Shown in pieces: positions 44,120-52,119 of a stretch of 64,000 nt of DNA. The notes under the pieces are model-generated. The model did not search any database. It saw only the letters and a program-made list of their open reading frames with translations, and was not told the DNA's origin. Every line of letters starts with the position of its first letter. Position 1 is the first letter of the stretch. This DNA is from Chryseobacterium arthrosphaerae. Lineage in GTDB: Bacteria; Bacteroidota; Bacteroidia; Flavobacteriales; Weeksellaceae. Location of the stretch: positions 62,001-126,000 of the forward strand of contig NZ_MAYG01000023.1 of assembly GCF_001684965.1 (NCBI RefSeq), in the 5' to 3' direction. The position numbers were made by a program, and so were the translations under genes.

Positions 44120-45166
44120 ATGAATTTAGTAAAGCAACTCGGGCAATTCCCCGATGAGAAAAGAAAAGAATATTTCAGCACACTTCCCAATTATCTTAAC
44201 GGAAGATTTCAGAATATATTGACGACCCCGCCTTTGCTGGAAGGGGAAAGTATGACGAAAGCACTTCTTCAAAGCTTATGCAAAGTCGAAAATACTTCCC
44301 CGGCAACTGCACTTCCTTTTGTAGTAACAGACCTGAAGAACCTTCAGCCGGAAGAAAATGTTCTGGTTTGGTTTGGGCACAGCTCTTACTTCATACAGGT
44401 TGATGGTAAAAAATTTCTGATTGATCCCGTTTTCAGTGGAAATGCTTCCCCGATGCCAGGCTCTATTAAAGCCTTTCAGGGAGCAGACTACTATAAGCCG
44501 GAACATATGCCGGAGATAGATTTTCTGCTGATCTCCCATGACCACTGGGACCATCTGGATTATAAAACTGTTCAGGCACTAAAAAATAAAGTGGGGAAGG
44601 TGATCTGTGGATTGGGAACCGGACAGCATTTTGAGTACTGGGGCTGGGATATCGATACAATTATTGAAAAAAACTGGTGGGAAAGCATTGATATTGCAGA
44701 AGGTTTCAGAATTACCCTGACCCCTTCAAGACATTTTTCCGGAAGACTGCTGAACCGGAACATCTCACTCTGGACCTCTTTTGTACTGAAAACACCTTCC
44801 ATGAACCTCTTTTTGGGTGGTGACAGCGGATATGGAAACCATTTTACAGAAATCGGAAATAAATACGGACCGTTTGATCTTGCCGTGATGGAAAACGGAC
44901 AGTACAACGAAAAGTGGCCTTACATTCATACCCTGCCGGAACAGCTTATGACTGAAATACAGGAACTGAGAGCCAAAAATTTTATCCCTGTGCACAATTC
45001 AAAGTTCAAACTGGCACAGCATGCATGGTACGAACCCTTGCAACTGGCAGCAAAATATGCAGAAGAAAATGATATACCAATTACCCTCCCGAAAATAGGA
45101 GAAAAAGCAGATCTGAAAAACCTTGGAAATACCGCCTGGAAAAAATGGTGGGAAGATTATATGTAA
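44120..45166 (+). CDS. MBL-fold metallohydrolase, NAPE-PLD/UlaG-like
   Basis: A 348-residue metallo-beta-lactamase-fold protein. Metal motifs: HSSYFIQVDGKKFLIDPVF, ISHDHWDHLDYKT (HxHxDH), a mid-protein His (SRHFSG), LFLGGDSGYG (Asp) and PVHNSKF (His). These features fit the NAPE-phospholipase D / UlaG-like group. The substrate is unknown. It is coupled to the antiporter gene upstream. Confidence 0.88.
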   Translation: MNLVKQLGQFPDEKRKEYFSTLPNYLNGRFQNILTTPPLLEGESMTKALLQSLCKVENTSPATALPFVVTDLKNLQPEENVLVWFGHSSYFIQVDGKKFLIDPVFSGNASPMPGSIKAFQGADYYKPEHMPEIDFLLISHDHWDHLDYKTVQALKNKVGKVICGLGTGQHFEYWGWDIDTIIEKNWWESIDIAEGFRITLTPSRHFSGRLLNRNISLWTSFVLKTPSMNLFLGGDSGYGNHFTEIGNKYGPFDLAVMENGQYNEKWPYIHTLPEQLMTEIQELRAKNFIPVHNSKFKLAQHAWYEPLQLAAKYAEENDIPITLPKIGEKADLKNLGNTAWKKWWEDYM

Positions 45167-45217
45167 GCAATGAAATTGGCCGGTAATGATTTGTTGAATT
45201 GATTACCCTCATAAAAT

Positions 45218-45246
45218 AAAACCTGCTCCATATGAAGCAGGTTTTT
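45218..45246. terminator. Bidirectional terminator between MBL hydrolase and DUF4822 genes
   Basis: AAAACCTGCT (45218-45227) pairs with AGCAGGTTTT (45236-45245) and has A-rich and T-rich flanks, serving the two convergent genes. Confidence 0.8.
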
Positions 45247-45272
45247 CCTTATTATCAAAAAAATAATCACTA

Positions 45273-46130
45273 CTAAGGCTCCTTATGGTCAACTTTAGTA
45301 TGGATGATGTCGTAAAATACAGTTGGGTTGTTGGTGGCGTCAGGCGTAATTCTGTAGGTGAACGTAGTGTCGTTCAGGACAAGAATATCCACAACACGGG
45401 TAAAAATAACCGCTCCGTTATTATCCAGGCCTACAAGGGTTCTTTTCTTTCCGTCAGCAGAAATACTCCATGTTCCCTGAGATCTCAGCACATCATTTAA
45501 ACCGAAGATTTTGAAAGTTCCGTTAGCTTTGAAGTAAGAATATCCTACATATCCGGCAACGCTGGGATCTGTTAAAACAATAGTATTCCCGTTCTTATCT
45601 TTTGCCCCGGTAGTTTCCCATGGCGTGGAAGCTAAAGTAAGCTGACCGTTGCCCGGTTCTGCATGTGAAGTTCTTGTATGGATGATATCGTAATAAACAG
45701 ACGGGTCAGCTGAGTTAGGACGGATTCTGTATGTAAATTCATTTTTATTCAATACAAGGATTTCCACATCACGGGTGAAAATAGTCGTTCCGTCAGGATT
45801 CAAGGCAGCGATCGTTCTTGTTTTTCCCTGTGCGTCTACAGACCATGTTCCTCTGGATCTCAATACATCATTCAACCCGTAGATCGCAAATTTTCCATCA
45901 GCTTTGAAGTAGGCAAAACCAACATATCCGGCAACGCTGGCATCCGTTAAAGCCACGCTGTTTCCATTCTTATCTTTAGCTCCTGTGGTTTCCCATGGTG
46001 TAGAAGATAAAACCTGTGAGGGGGTCTGCTGTTCAATGATCATTTCGTCATCATTATCAGAACATGCAACAAAAGATGCTGACAAAAGCATTGCTGCAGA
46101 CAGATAACATAATTTTTTCAGTGTATTCAT
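45273..46130 (-). CDS. DUF4822 lipoprotein with two tandem domains
   Basis: About 285 residues from MNTLKKLCYLSAAMLL, with lipobox FVAC. The mature protein consists of two copies of a ~115-residue DUF4822 domain (about 40-155 and 165-285), each starting STPWETTGAKDKNGN and containing SVAGYVG, GLNDVLRS and a closing YYDIIHT/FYDIIHT. The copies are about 70 percent alike by eye, so the duplication is fairly recent or under homogenisation. Function unknown; surface or periplasmic. An upstream in-frame ATG (46154) would extend the signal unnaturally. Confidence 0.85.
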   Translation of the reverse strand: MNTLKKLCYLSAAMLLSASFVACSDNDDEMIIEQQTPSQVLSSTPWETTGAKDKNGNSVALTDASVAGYVGFAYFKADGKFAIYGLNDVLRSRGTWSVDAQGKTRTIAALNPDGTTIFTRDVEILVLNKNEFTYRIRPNSADPSVYYDIIHTRTSHAEPGNGQLTLASTPWETTGAKDKNGNTIVLTDPSVAGYVGYSYFKANGTFKIFGLNDVLRSQGTWSISADGKKRTLVGLDNNGAVIFTRVVDILVLNDTTFTYRITPDATNNPTVFYDIIHTKVDHKEP

Positions 46131-46387
46131 AAGGGTATTTTTAAGTCTCTGCAAACTTATCCCGAATAAATATCAATCCATTGTATAAAACCTCTCTTTT
46201 GTTGTAGAAAATATAACAGATCTGATCATGGGTTGAAAGAAATCGTATTGTATGCCTGTCACCCAAAGATTCTTTGTGACTACCACACTGCATTTCTGAT
46301 ATCTGCACAGACGAAGGCTGGGTTGGGGAATTTTATGTAAAAGACCTTTATCTTTACAATGAAATATTAAAAATTCTTCAAAAACTC

Positions 46388-46395
46388 TATTTTTG
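46388..46395 (+). promoter_or_regulatory. -7 element abutting the DUF434 gene start
   Basis: TATTTTTG (TAnnTTTG) ends 3 bp before the ATG at 46399, which would place transcription initiation at or inside the start codon, as in a leaderless mRNA. If so, the other promoter elements should be sought upstream; no clear -33 TTG was seen. Confidence 0.35.
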
Positions 46396-46398
46396 AGC

Positions 46399-47112
46399 AT
46401 GAATAACAGGAACCGTGGAAAAAATACAGGAGACGACACTTTATTCGCTTCTGAAAAACAACTCAGCAAACTGAGAGCTGCCGTTCAGGATATGCAGTAT
46501 CTGCTGACAAGAGAATATCCGGAAAAAGCGGCATCTGAACTTGTAGGAAACCGCTACCGCTTAAAGACCCGGCAAATACAGGCGTTAAGAGGAGCATCAG
46601 CTTCAGAAATGCAGATCCACAACCGGAAATTAAAACAGCTGGAAGCTTCAGATCTTAAAGAAAAGACCGTTTATCTTGACGGGTTCAATGTGTTGATCCT
46701 GCTGGAGAGCTTACTTTCCGGAGCGTATATTTTTGAAGGTGCAGACGGCTGTTTCCGGGACCTTTCCGGTGTTCATGGAACTTATAAAAGGGTAAATCAA
46801 ACCTTAAGAGCTGTGGAAGCTGTAGCCTCATTTTTTAACAAAAACCATATCCATAAGCTGGTGTGGATCTTTGATCAGCCGGTTTCCAACAGTGGAAGAA
46901 TCAGGCAGATCATTCTTGATTTTGCAGCAGAAAATACGCTTAACTGGGAAGCAGAATTACAATATAATCCGGATAAATATCTGGCAGAAAGCGCAGGGAT
47001 TATTATTTCTTCCGATGCATGGATCCTGGATCATTGCAGAGAATGGTTTAACCTCATCGGATATCTGATCAGAGAAGAAAACCTTTCCGTTAACCTCATT
47101 AAAATGGTGTAA
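46399..47112 (+). CDS. DUF434/DUF5616 protein, predicted PIN-like nuclease
   Basis: A 237-residue protein. Residues 20-90 are a helical DUF434 region. Residues 90-235 show a PIN/NYN-like pattern with spaced acidic residues: VYLDGFNVLI (Asp94), VWIFDQPVSNSGR (Asp159), IIISSDAWILDHC (Asp206, Asp211). This suggests a metal-dependent RNase fold. The assignment comes from motif spacing and my memory of DUF5616, not from a search. It is followed after 2 bp by an unknown gene and opens the region that contains the tRNA-like RNAs. Confidence 0.7.
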   Translation: MNNRNRGKNTGDDTLFASEKQLSKLRAAVQDMQYLLTREYPEKAASELVGNRYRLKTRQIQALRGASASEMQIHNRKLKQLEASDLKEKTVYLDGFNVLILLESLLSGAYIFEGADGCFRDLSGVHGTYKRVNQTLRAVEAVASFFNKNHIHKLVWIFDQPVSNSGRIRQIILDFAAENTLNWEAELQYNPDKYLAESAGIIISSDAWILDHCREWFNLIGYLIREENLSVNLIKMV

Positions 47113-47114
47113 AA

Positions 47115-47771
47115 ATGAATCAGATCAGAAAATATATTCCATTGATCTCAGATGCATGGAAAGAAAAATACCAGGCTGTTCTGGCAGAAGAGCATTTGAA
47201 AAACCTGGAAGACAATATACAGCATGGTAAAAACCGTATTTTAGAATGGGATCTGCCATATTTCAATGAAGAAATAAAAATTGACAGACAGGCGAGCTTT
47301 GAAAAATTCATTACGGCATTGGAAAGCAACAACCCTGATCAGGTGAAGGCGGGAATGCTGGAAGCAATTCCGTTTGAGGACTGGCTGAATGTGCTTGGGC
47401 AAAGACTTACCTCAGCAAGTATCCGGGATGAAAATGCAGTTCCCCCTTTGAAGAGCGTATTGATCAAAGCCTGTGAAGAACCCTTCAATTCCGAGATGAC
47501 AATTGCTCAGAGAGCGTGGGAAAAACACATCGGAAGAATGGATGACGGTTTCTGGGGCGAAATTAAAGGAAACAATCAGCAGAAACAGGAGAAAGTGATG
47601 GCAAAGATCCGTCAGATCCTTGATCATACTACCTGGTGGAATGTATTTTTCCATTACAAACACGAACTTGTCTTTGAAGCAAGGGAAAAAGATGGGCATG
47701 GAATCCGCTGGGGTCATGGCGGTACAAAACTGATTGGTTTCCTCGAAAAGTTCATTAACGAAAGTGCTTAG
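47115..47771 (+). CDS. Protein of unknown function coupled to the DUF434 gene
   Basis: A 218-residue soluble protein with no signal or membrane segment. Visible features are a helical N-terminus (AEEHLKNLEDNIQHGKNRILEW fold region), a mid acidic helix and a Gly/His-rich end (GHGIRWGHGGTKLIGFL). I do not recognise a family. It starts 2 bp after the DUF434 stop, so the two act together if at all. A 175-bp gap with no further gene follows. Confidence 0.65.
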   Translation: MNQIRKYIPLISDAWKEKYQAVLAEEHLKNLEDNIQHGKNRILEWDLPYFNEEIKIDRQASFEKFITALESNNPDQVKAGMLEAIPFEDWLNVLGQRLTSASIRDENAVPPLKSVLIKACEEPFNSEMTIAQRAWEKHIGRMDDGFWGEIKGNNQQKQEKVMAKIRQILDHTTWWNVFFHYKHELVFEAREKDGHGIRWGHGGTKLIGFLEKFINESA

Positions 47772-47918
47772 CCTTCATTTCCTTATGTGAACTTATTCCC
47801 CATATTATTTTCGATTTCTGAATTGCGCTGAAGTGTTTAAATAAGAGCGCTTATCGCTTTATTTTTAACCTTTAAGGAATATTTTTTTAATGCGTAAAAA
47901 CATTGCGCACTACTTTCA

Positions 47919-47926
47919 TAGTTTTG
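47919..47926 (+). promoter_or_regulatory. -7 element upstream of the SDR gene
   Basis: TAGTTTTG matches TAnnTTTG and lies 20 bp before the ATG at 47947. Because it falls inside the longer frame starting at 47890, it favours 47947 as the true start. A TTG at 47903-47905 is rather close for a -33 element. Confidence 0.45.
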
Positions 47927-47946
47927 CAGATATAAAAACGGAAACT

Positions 47947-49311
47947 ATGGATTTTTCAGAACAAATATTTTCAGCCGAAGAATGGGAAGCATGTCTCAAG
48001 GTTCTTCATGCATTGAAAGATCAGCCTTTCCGGAATCCTGATAATAAAACGTTCTCAGGGCTGATTACCAAAATTCATAAGAATGCCAAAAAACAGAACC
48101 GTCATGAATTGTACTCGGAAATGAAGTCTCATGATCTTGCTGTGAATGCAGGCTCTGTACTGATGCAGAAAGCATTGGCCGGGGTTTCCGCTTTTTATGA
48201 TGATGAAAAGGATGAGGTAAAACTTACTAAACTTCAAATCCCTAAAAACTGCTACTGCTGTAACCAAAGTTATCAGTATGCCCACTCTTTCTATTCAAGG
48301 TTGTGCCCTCAGTGTGCAGGAGAAAATTATGAAAAACGGTTTGAAACAGCTGACCTCACGTGGCGGAATGTAATCCTTACCGGCGGAAGAGTAAAAGTAG
48401 GTTTTGCCACAGCATTGAAGCTGTTGAGAAGTGGAGCCAATCTGGTGTTGACAACCCGTTTCCCGGCATTGGCTATGGAACTTATGCAGCAGGAAACAGA
48501 TTATGAAAACTGGAAAGACAGACTCTGGATCTATGGGCTGGATCTTAGAAATCTTAAAGCGATTCAGGAGTTTACAGACTTTTATAAATTCAATTTTGAC
48601 ACGTTGGATATCCTGATCAATAATGCTGCTCAGACGATTAAGTATCCCGATGAATATTATCTTCCGGTTGTACAACGTGAAAAAGAAAAACTGATGGATT
48701 TTAAAGATCTTCACAACCTGGTTCCGAATTGTACAGAAATTTCTCATGAAATGACAAAACTGGAATATGCACAGAATGAAATGACCCAGGTGGCCCTTAC
48801 CCGTTTCGGGCAACCCGTGGATAACCGGGAGAAAACGAGCTGGAATTCAACACTGGAAGAAGTTTCTATGTATGAACTGGTAGAAGTAAACCTCATCAAT
48901 CATATAGCACCCTATTTTCTGATCAAAGAACTGAAGCCTCTGATGAAGAATTCATCCCATAAAGAAAAGTTCATCATCAATGTAACCTCTTCAGAAGGAA
49001 TCTTCAGCTATGAAAACAAAACGGTATATCACCCGCATACCAATATGACGAAGGCAGCACTCAATATGATGACGCTTACCTCTGCCAGAGAATTTGAAAA
49101 CGATCAGATCTATATGACAGCCGTTGATGTGGGATGGATTTCTACAGGAGCTAAGGAAAGTCTCAGAAAAAAACAGTTTGAGCAGGGATATATCCCGCCA
49201 TTGGATTCTGTAGACGGAGCAGCGAGAATTTTACATCCGGTTATAGAAGGTATTAATGGAAAATGTTTCAGCGGAGTTTTATTGAAGAATTATAAAATTC
49301 ATACCTGGTAA
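47947..49311 (+). CDS. Zinc-ribbon SDR-type oxidoreductase with altered active site
   Basis: About 454 residues. An N-terminal helical region (1-100) precedes a four-Cys zinc ribbon (CYCCNQS ... CPQC, about 102-123), then a Rossmann SDR domain with nucleotide loop LTGGRVKVGFATAL (about 144-157), DLRNLK, ILINNAAQT (NNA motif) and a Ser-containing NVTSSEGIF strand. At the catalytic YxxxK position the sequence reads TNMTKAAL, so Tyr is Thr; a Tyr lies 4 residues earlier. It either uses a displaced Tyr or binds NAD(P) without classical dehydrogenase chemistry. It is immediately upstream of the tRNA-like cluster. Confidence 0.8.
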   Translation: MDFSEQIFSAEEWEACLKVLHALKDQPFRNPDNKTFSGLITKIHKNAKKQNRHELYSEMKSHDLAVNAGSVLMQKALAGVSAFYDDEKDEVKLTKLQIPKNCYCCNQSYQYAHSFYSRLCPQCAGENYEKRFETADLTWRNVILTGGRVKVGFATALKLLRSGANLVLTTRFPALAMELMQQETDYENWKDRLWIYGLDLRNLKAIQEFTDFYKFNFDTLDILINNAAQTIKYPDEYYLPVVQREKEKLMDFKDLHNLVPNCTEISHEMTKLEYAQNEMTQVALTRFGQPVDNREKTSWNSTLEEVSMYELVEVNLINHIAPYFLIKELKPLMKNSSHKEKFIINVTSSEGIFSYENKTVYHPHTNMTKAALNMMTLTSAREFENDQIYMTAVDVGWISTGAKESLRKKQFEQGYIPPLDSVDGAARILHPVIEGINGKCFSGVLLKNYKIHTW

Positions 49312-49334
49312 AAACAGGATGACAGCCATATAAA

Positions 49335-49404
49335 GAAGCGATAGTTTAATGAAGAACACTGCCCCTGAGGGTGGAGGTTACGGGTGCAAGTCCCGTACGT
49401 TTCA
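49335..49404 (+). ncRNA. tRNA-like element 1
   Basis: It folds as a cloverleaf: acceptor GAAGCGA/ACGTTTC (6 pairs, one A-A), TA linker, D-stem GTTT/GAAC with a 6-nt loop lacking GG, anticodon stem CTGCC/GGTGG with a 6-nt loop CCTGAG, and T-arm ACGGG-TGCAAGT-CCCGT. The T loop keeps C56, A57, A58 but has G at position 55. The lack of a U33 and the 6-nt loop make decoding unlikely. Confidence 0.6.
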
Positions 49405-49406
49405 CA

Positions 49407-49482
49407 GGAGTACATAGTTCAGTAGGGAAGAATACTGCCATTGCACGGCAGAGGTCGCAGGTTCGGTGCCTGCTGTACTCCC
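49407..49482 (+). ncRNA. tRNA-like element 2, TGC anticodon loop
   Basis: It starts 2 nt after element 1. The acceptor GGAGTACA/TGTACTCC has 8 perfect pairs, one more than normal tRNA. D-stem GTTC/GAAT, anticodon stem CTGCC/GGCAG with 7-nt loop ATTGCAC (TGC, Ala), variable AGGTC, T-arm GCAGG-TTCGGTG-CCTGC. It is the most tRNA-like of the first four by its anticodon arm, but the 8/5 acceptor-T geometry is that of bacterial tRNA-Sec. Confidence 0.65.
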
Positions 49483-49488
49483 GATTAC

Positions 49489-49560
49489 GGAGATCATAGT
49501 TTAACGGAAAAACATTTCCTTACCCGGAAGCGATGCGGGTTCGAATCCCGCTTGTCTCCC
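49489..49560 (+). ncRNA. tRNA-like element 3
   Basis: Acceptor GGAGATCA/TTGTCTCC (8 positions, one mismatch), TA linker, D-stem GTTT/AAAC with loop AACGGAA, T-arm GCGGG-TTCGAAT-CCCGC (canonical). The anticodon arm can be drawn as TTTCC/GGAAG with a 6-nt loop TTACCC, or with a 7-nt loop CTTACCC (anticodon TAC, Val) on a stem with one G-T pair and one mismatch. Confidence 0.6.
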
Positions 49561-49570
49561 AACTTATAGA

Positions 49571-49647
49571 GTAAAAGAAATAGTTTAAAAGGGAAAAACT
49601 TATTCCTAAGGAATACATTATCGGTTCGATCCCGGTTTTCTTTTACC
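49571..49647 (+). ncRNA. tRNA-like element 4, 10-bp acceptor stem
   Basis: Acceptor GTAAAAGAAA/TTTCTTTTAC pairs perfectly over 10 bp. TA linker, D-stem GTTT/AAAC, T-arm ATCGG-TTCGATC-CCGGT. The anticodon position is a short hairpin TATTC-CTAAG-GAATA with a 5-nt loop (or 3 nt), too small to present a normal anticodon. It ends 17 nt before the next coding start (49665). Confidence 0.6.
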
Positions 49648-49664
49648 TTTAAAAAAATAATGCC

Positions 49665-50117
49665 ATGTTTAGAAAATTATTAGTGTATTTTAAAATCATC
49701 GATGAAGTTCAGGTTCCTGTCCCGATCAAACGTGGATCAGTTCAGAAGCCAATGAAGCCGGTGAAAAAAACAGAGAAAAAGGTAGAGGAAAAAACAGCTC
49801 CCGAAACCCAACCTGAAATCATAACGGTCAAAAGAAAGACCGGGGAGAAGAGAAAAGAAATCAAAGATTTTGAATCACACGTAAAGGATTACAAAGAATA
49901 TTGCCTTGAAAAAACGAGCAATCAGCATATGATGAAAGTATCAGACTATAAAGTAATCGACCGTAATGACAGTACTGAAACGTTTTTTATAAAAGACGAT
50001 GCTTTCATTACCCATAACGAACATAGAATGCTACGCATAGAGAGCCCGTATTTTGTGAAATATATTCAGCAGGAATACAACCCGATAACCCAAATTAACG
50101 AAAATGCATACGACTGA
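49665..50117 (+). CDS. Small basic protein preceding the LRR-like gene
   Basis: A 150-residue protein with a short hydrophobic N-terminus (MFRKLLVYFKIIDEV), a Lys/Glu/Pro-rich low-complexity region (25-75, many Lys: likely nucleic-acid binding or disordered) and a small C-terminal domain (about 78-150). No family recognised. It overlaps the next gene by 14 bp. It begins 17 nt after tRNA-like element 4. Confidence 0.6.
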   Translation: MFRKLLVYFKIIDEVQVPVPIKRGSVQKPMKPVKKTEKKVEEKTAPETQPEIITVKRKTGEKRKEIKDFESHVKDYKEYCLEKTSNQHMMKVSDYKVIDRNDSTETFFIKDDAFITHNEHRMLRIESPYFVKYIQQEYNPITQINENAYD

Positions 50118-52020
50118 TACCATAAAAAGATATAAGATATTCTCTGCAGAAGATGTGCAGAAAATACTTCCGGGTGAATATTCGTCTATAGAGGTCTATG
50201 CCAAAAACATGACTTTTGCTTTCACGGAAATAGACGGTAATCTGATATTGCGTGGCGAAGGCTGCAGGTTCCCGGATTTGGTGAGCATTAGCGGAAATCT
50301 TTCAATAGACGCAGGAAACTGTGAACTTCCCCGGCTTAAAACAATAGGCGGAAGTTTTGCCATGCATGGTCCTGCAGTGCTGGATAAGCTTGAAAAAGTG
50401 AAAGGCGACTTTAAATGCATTATCAATTTCGGATTTAAAAACACAATAAAAATTAACGGAAGTATTGAGCTCAAAAATGCAACCGTATATACCGGAAATA
50501 AAAAACTTTCAGCTGTAAGAAGAACAATTGCTGTCAATCATCAGTATCAGGTAGATTTTCTGCCTAAAGACGGTGTGTTTAATGTAGATGTTTTCGCAGA
50601 TGATATCGTTTTTCAGCATCAGAAAATACAGGGAAGAATCAGTCTTTATGGTGAAAATATTTCTTTTCCTAATCTTGAATGTATCCAGGGCCGGTTTAAA
50701 ATAGAGCCCCGGAAGAAGAAATATCCGGATTTTGAGCATGATTTTCCGGTTCTGAAAAAAATGACCGGAAATCTGATCATAGATAAAACCAAAGTATGTT
50801 TTCCTGAATTGAAAGAATTAACAGGAAATATTGAGATCAGGAATAATTCTTTTGTCAAATTTCCCTTATTGGAAAAATCAGGAAGTATTCTTATCAGGCA
50901 GCATGCAGGAGCGGAATTTCCGGTTTTGAGAGTTGTAAACGGATGTCTCCAGAATCATGGTTTTGAAACCTGTTATCTGACGGAATTACAGATTGTAACA
51001 GGGAGCTTCTTTACTCATCAGATTCTGGCTAAAAATATTCTGGAAGTAGGTAATTTAATGATGAGCAGATATTGTGAATTTGATCATCTGAAGAAAATAA
51101 ACGGTTTTGTTGATAGTAATATGGGCTTTAATTACCAATCTCTGGAATACATCGGCTATATGATGAAGGACCAGCAGAAAAGCTCAAAACTGCCTTCGTT
51201 AAAAAGGATAGGACATTATCTCTATAATAAGAATGATGGCTTTGAGAATCTGGCTGACCGGATCTATTTTAAAGTGAAGGATAACATGTATATAACAAAA
51301 GACAAATGTTATATTTCACGAATTCTGTCGAATCAGCTATATCAACACTTTGGCCACCCGCTGGAAAAACTGGTGTCTATTTTAAAGCTGAGACATAAAA
51401 GTTTTCAGAACTTTATTACCCGTGAATACGAAAGAGAATGGAATAATTACGACTCACCCAACTTTGTAAAGGTTTTAAATAACATAGAAAAAATATGGAA
51501 TAAGACAGAACCCATTACCTATGAAGAATTCTTTACCCATTATGATACGGATTTCAGACTCTTCTGTTTCAGTTATTTTGGTGTTGGAACCCTGATGAAA
51601 AAGCTTGAAGCAAAGAAGATCAACCAGGAAAAGATTCTGGTGAATTATTTTCAATATGATAAAGACGGAAATAAAATAGCGGTACGCAGAACCAATTATT
51701 ATGAAGTATATGAAGTGGAGAATACAAAATTCAGACACTCTTTCCGGATGAGGGAACTGTATTCATATGCGGTAAAATGCTGGTGTCCGTCTACAGCAGA
51801 AGAACACTGGCTGTGGATAGAATCCCGGTATAAAAACAATGCATTGACTGCCATCGCTTCCACATTCAGGATTCATGAGAATATTATTCCTCATATAAAA
51901 TGCCTGAAAAGACAGGGAGATCTGCTCATCTGTGAAATGGAAAAAGAAGTAGTACCGAAAGGAGCTGTAAGACCTTTAACAGCTGATGAATATTTCAGTC
52001 TTCTTGAAGCAGAATCGTAA
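50104..52020 (+). CDS. LRR/beta-helix-like repeat protein
   Basis: A 638-residue protein. Residues about 25-370 are a run of short repeats around the pattern FPxLxxIxGxLxI (FPDLVSISGNLSID, LPRLKTIGGSFAMH, FPELKELTGNIEIR, FPVLRVVNGCLQ), suggestive of a leucine-rich or receptor-L-like solenoid. Residues 370-630 form a different domain with YDSPNFVKVLNNIEKIW, RELYSYAVKCWCPSTAEEHW and a C-terminal KGAVRPLTADEYFSLLEAE. No signal peptide, so probably cytoplasmic. Solenoids like this often sense a ligand in conflict systems; here that is inference. Confidence 0.7.
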   Translation: MHTTDTIKRYKIFSAEDVQKILPGEYSSIEVYAKNMTFAFTEIDGNLILRGEGCRFPDLVSISGNLSIDAGNCELPRLKTIGGSFAMHGPAVLDKLEKVKGDFKCIINFGFKNTIKINGSIELKNATVYTGNKKLSAVRRTIAVNHQYQVDFLPKDGVFNVDVFADDIVFQHQKIQGRISLYGENISFPNLECIQGRFKIEPRKKKYPDFEHDFPVLKKMTGNLIIDKTKVCFPELKELTGNIEIRNNSFVKFPLLEKSGSILIRQHAGAEFPVLRVVNGCLQNHGFETCYLTELQIVTGSFFTHQILAKNILEVGNLMMSRYCEFDHLKKINGFVDSNMGFNYQSLEYIGYMMKDQQKSSKLPSLKRIGHYLYNKNDGFENLADRIYFKVKDNMYITKDKCYISRILSNQLYQHFGHPLEKLVSILKLRHKSFQNFITREYEREWNNYDSPNFVKVLNNIEKIWNKTEPITYEEFFTHYDTDFRLFCFSYFGVGTLMKKLEAKKINQEKILVNYFQYDKDGNKIAVRRTNYYEVYEVENTKFRHSFRMRELYSYAVKCWCPSTAEEHWLWIESRYKNNALTAIASTFRIHENIIPHIKCLKRQGDLLICEMEKEVVPKGAVRPLTADEYFSLLEAES

Positions 52021-52027
52021 AATATTG

Positions 52028-52100
52028 CAGAAACAGTAGTTTAACTGGAAAAACGCTCCACTCAGAGGAGAATTGCAGGTTCAGCACCGGCCTGTTTCTG
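52028..52100 (+). ncRNA. tRNA-like element 5, 9-bp acceptor stem
   Basis: It starts 7 nt after the LRR-like gene. Acceptor CAGAAACAG/CTGTTTCTG is a perfect 9-bp helix. TA linker, D-stem GTTT/AAAC with loop AACTGGAA, anticodon stem CTCC/GGAG (4 bp) with loop ACTCAGA (central TCA; position 33 is C), T-arm GCAGG-TTCAGCA-CCGGC with one mismatch. T6 follows directly, so the 3' helix could also act as a terminator. Confidence 0.6.
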
Positions 52101-52119
52101 TTTTTTAAAAAAATAAACC

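Noticed and set aside
49335-49647. Calling the tRNA-like elements ordinary tRNA genes (Ala, Val, Ser)
   Set aside because: Extra-long acceptor stems, short or U33-less anticodon loops, missing D-loop GG in element 1 and no long variable arm for a Ser anticodon argue against normal tRNAs.
52028-52100. tRNA-Sec (central TCA in the loop of element 5)
   Set aside because: Position 33 is C, the anticodon stem has only four pairs, the long variable arm is missing and no sel genes are in the window.
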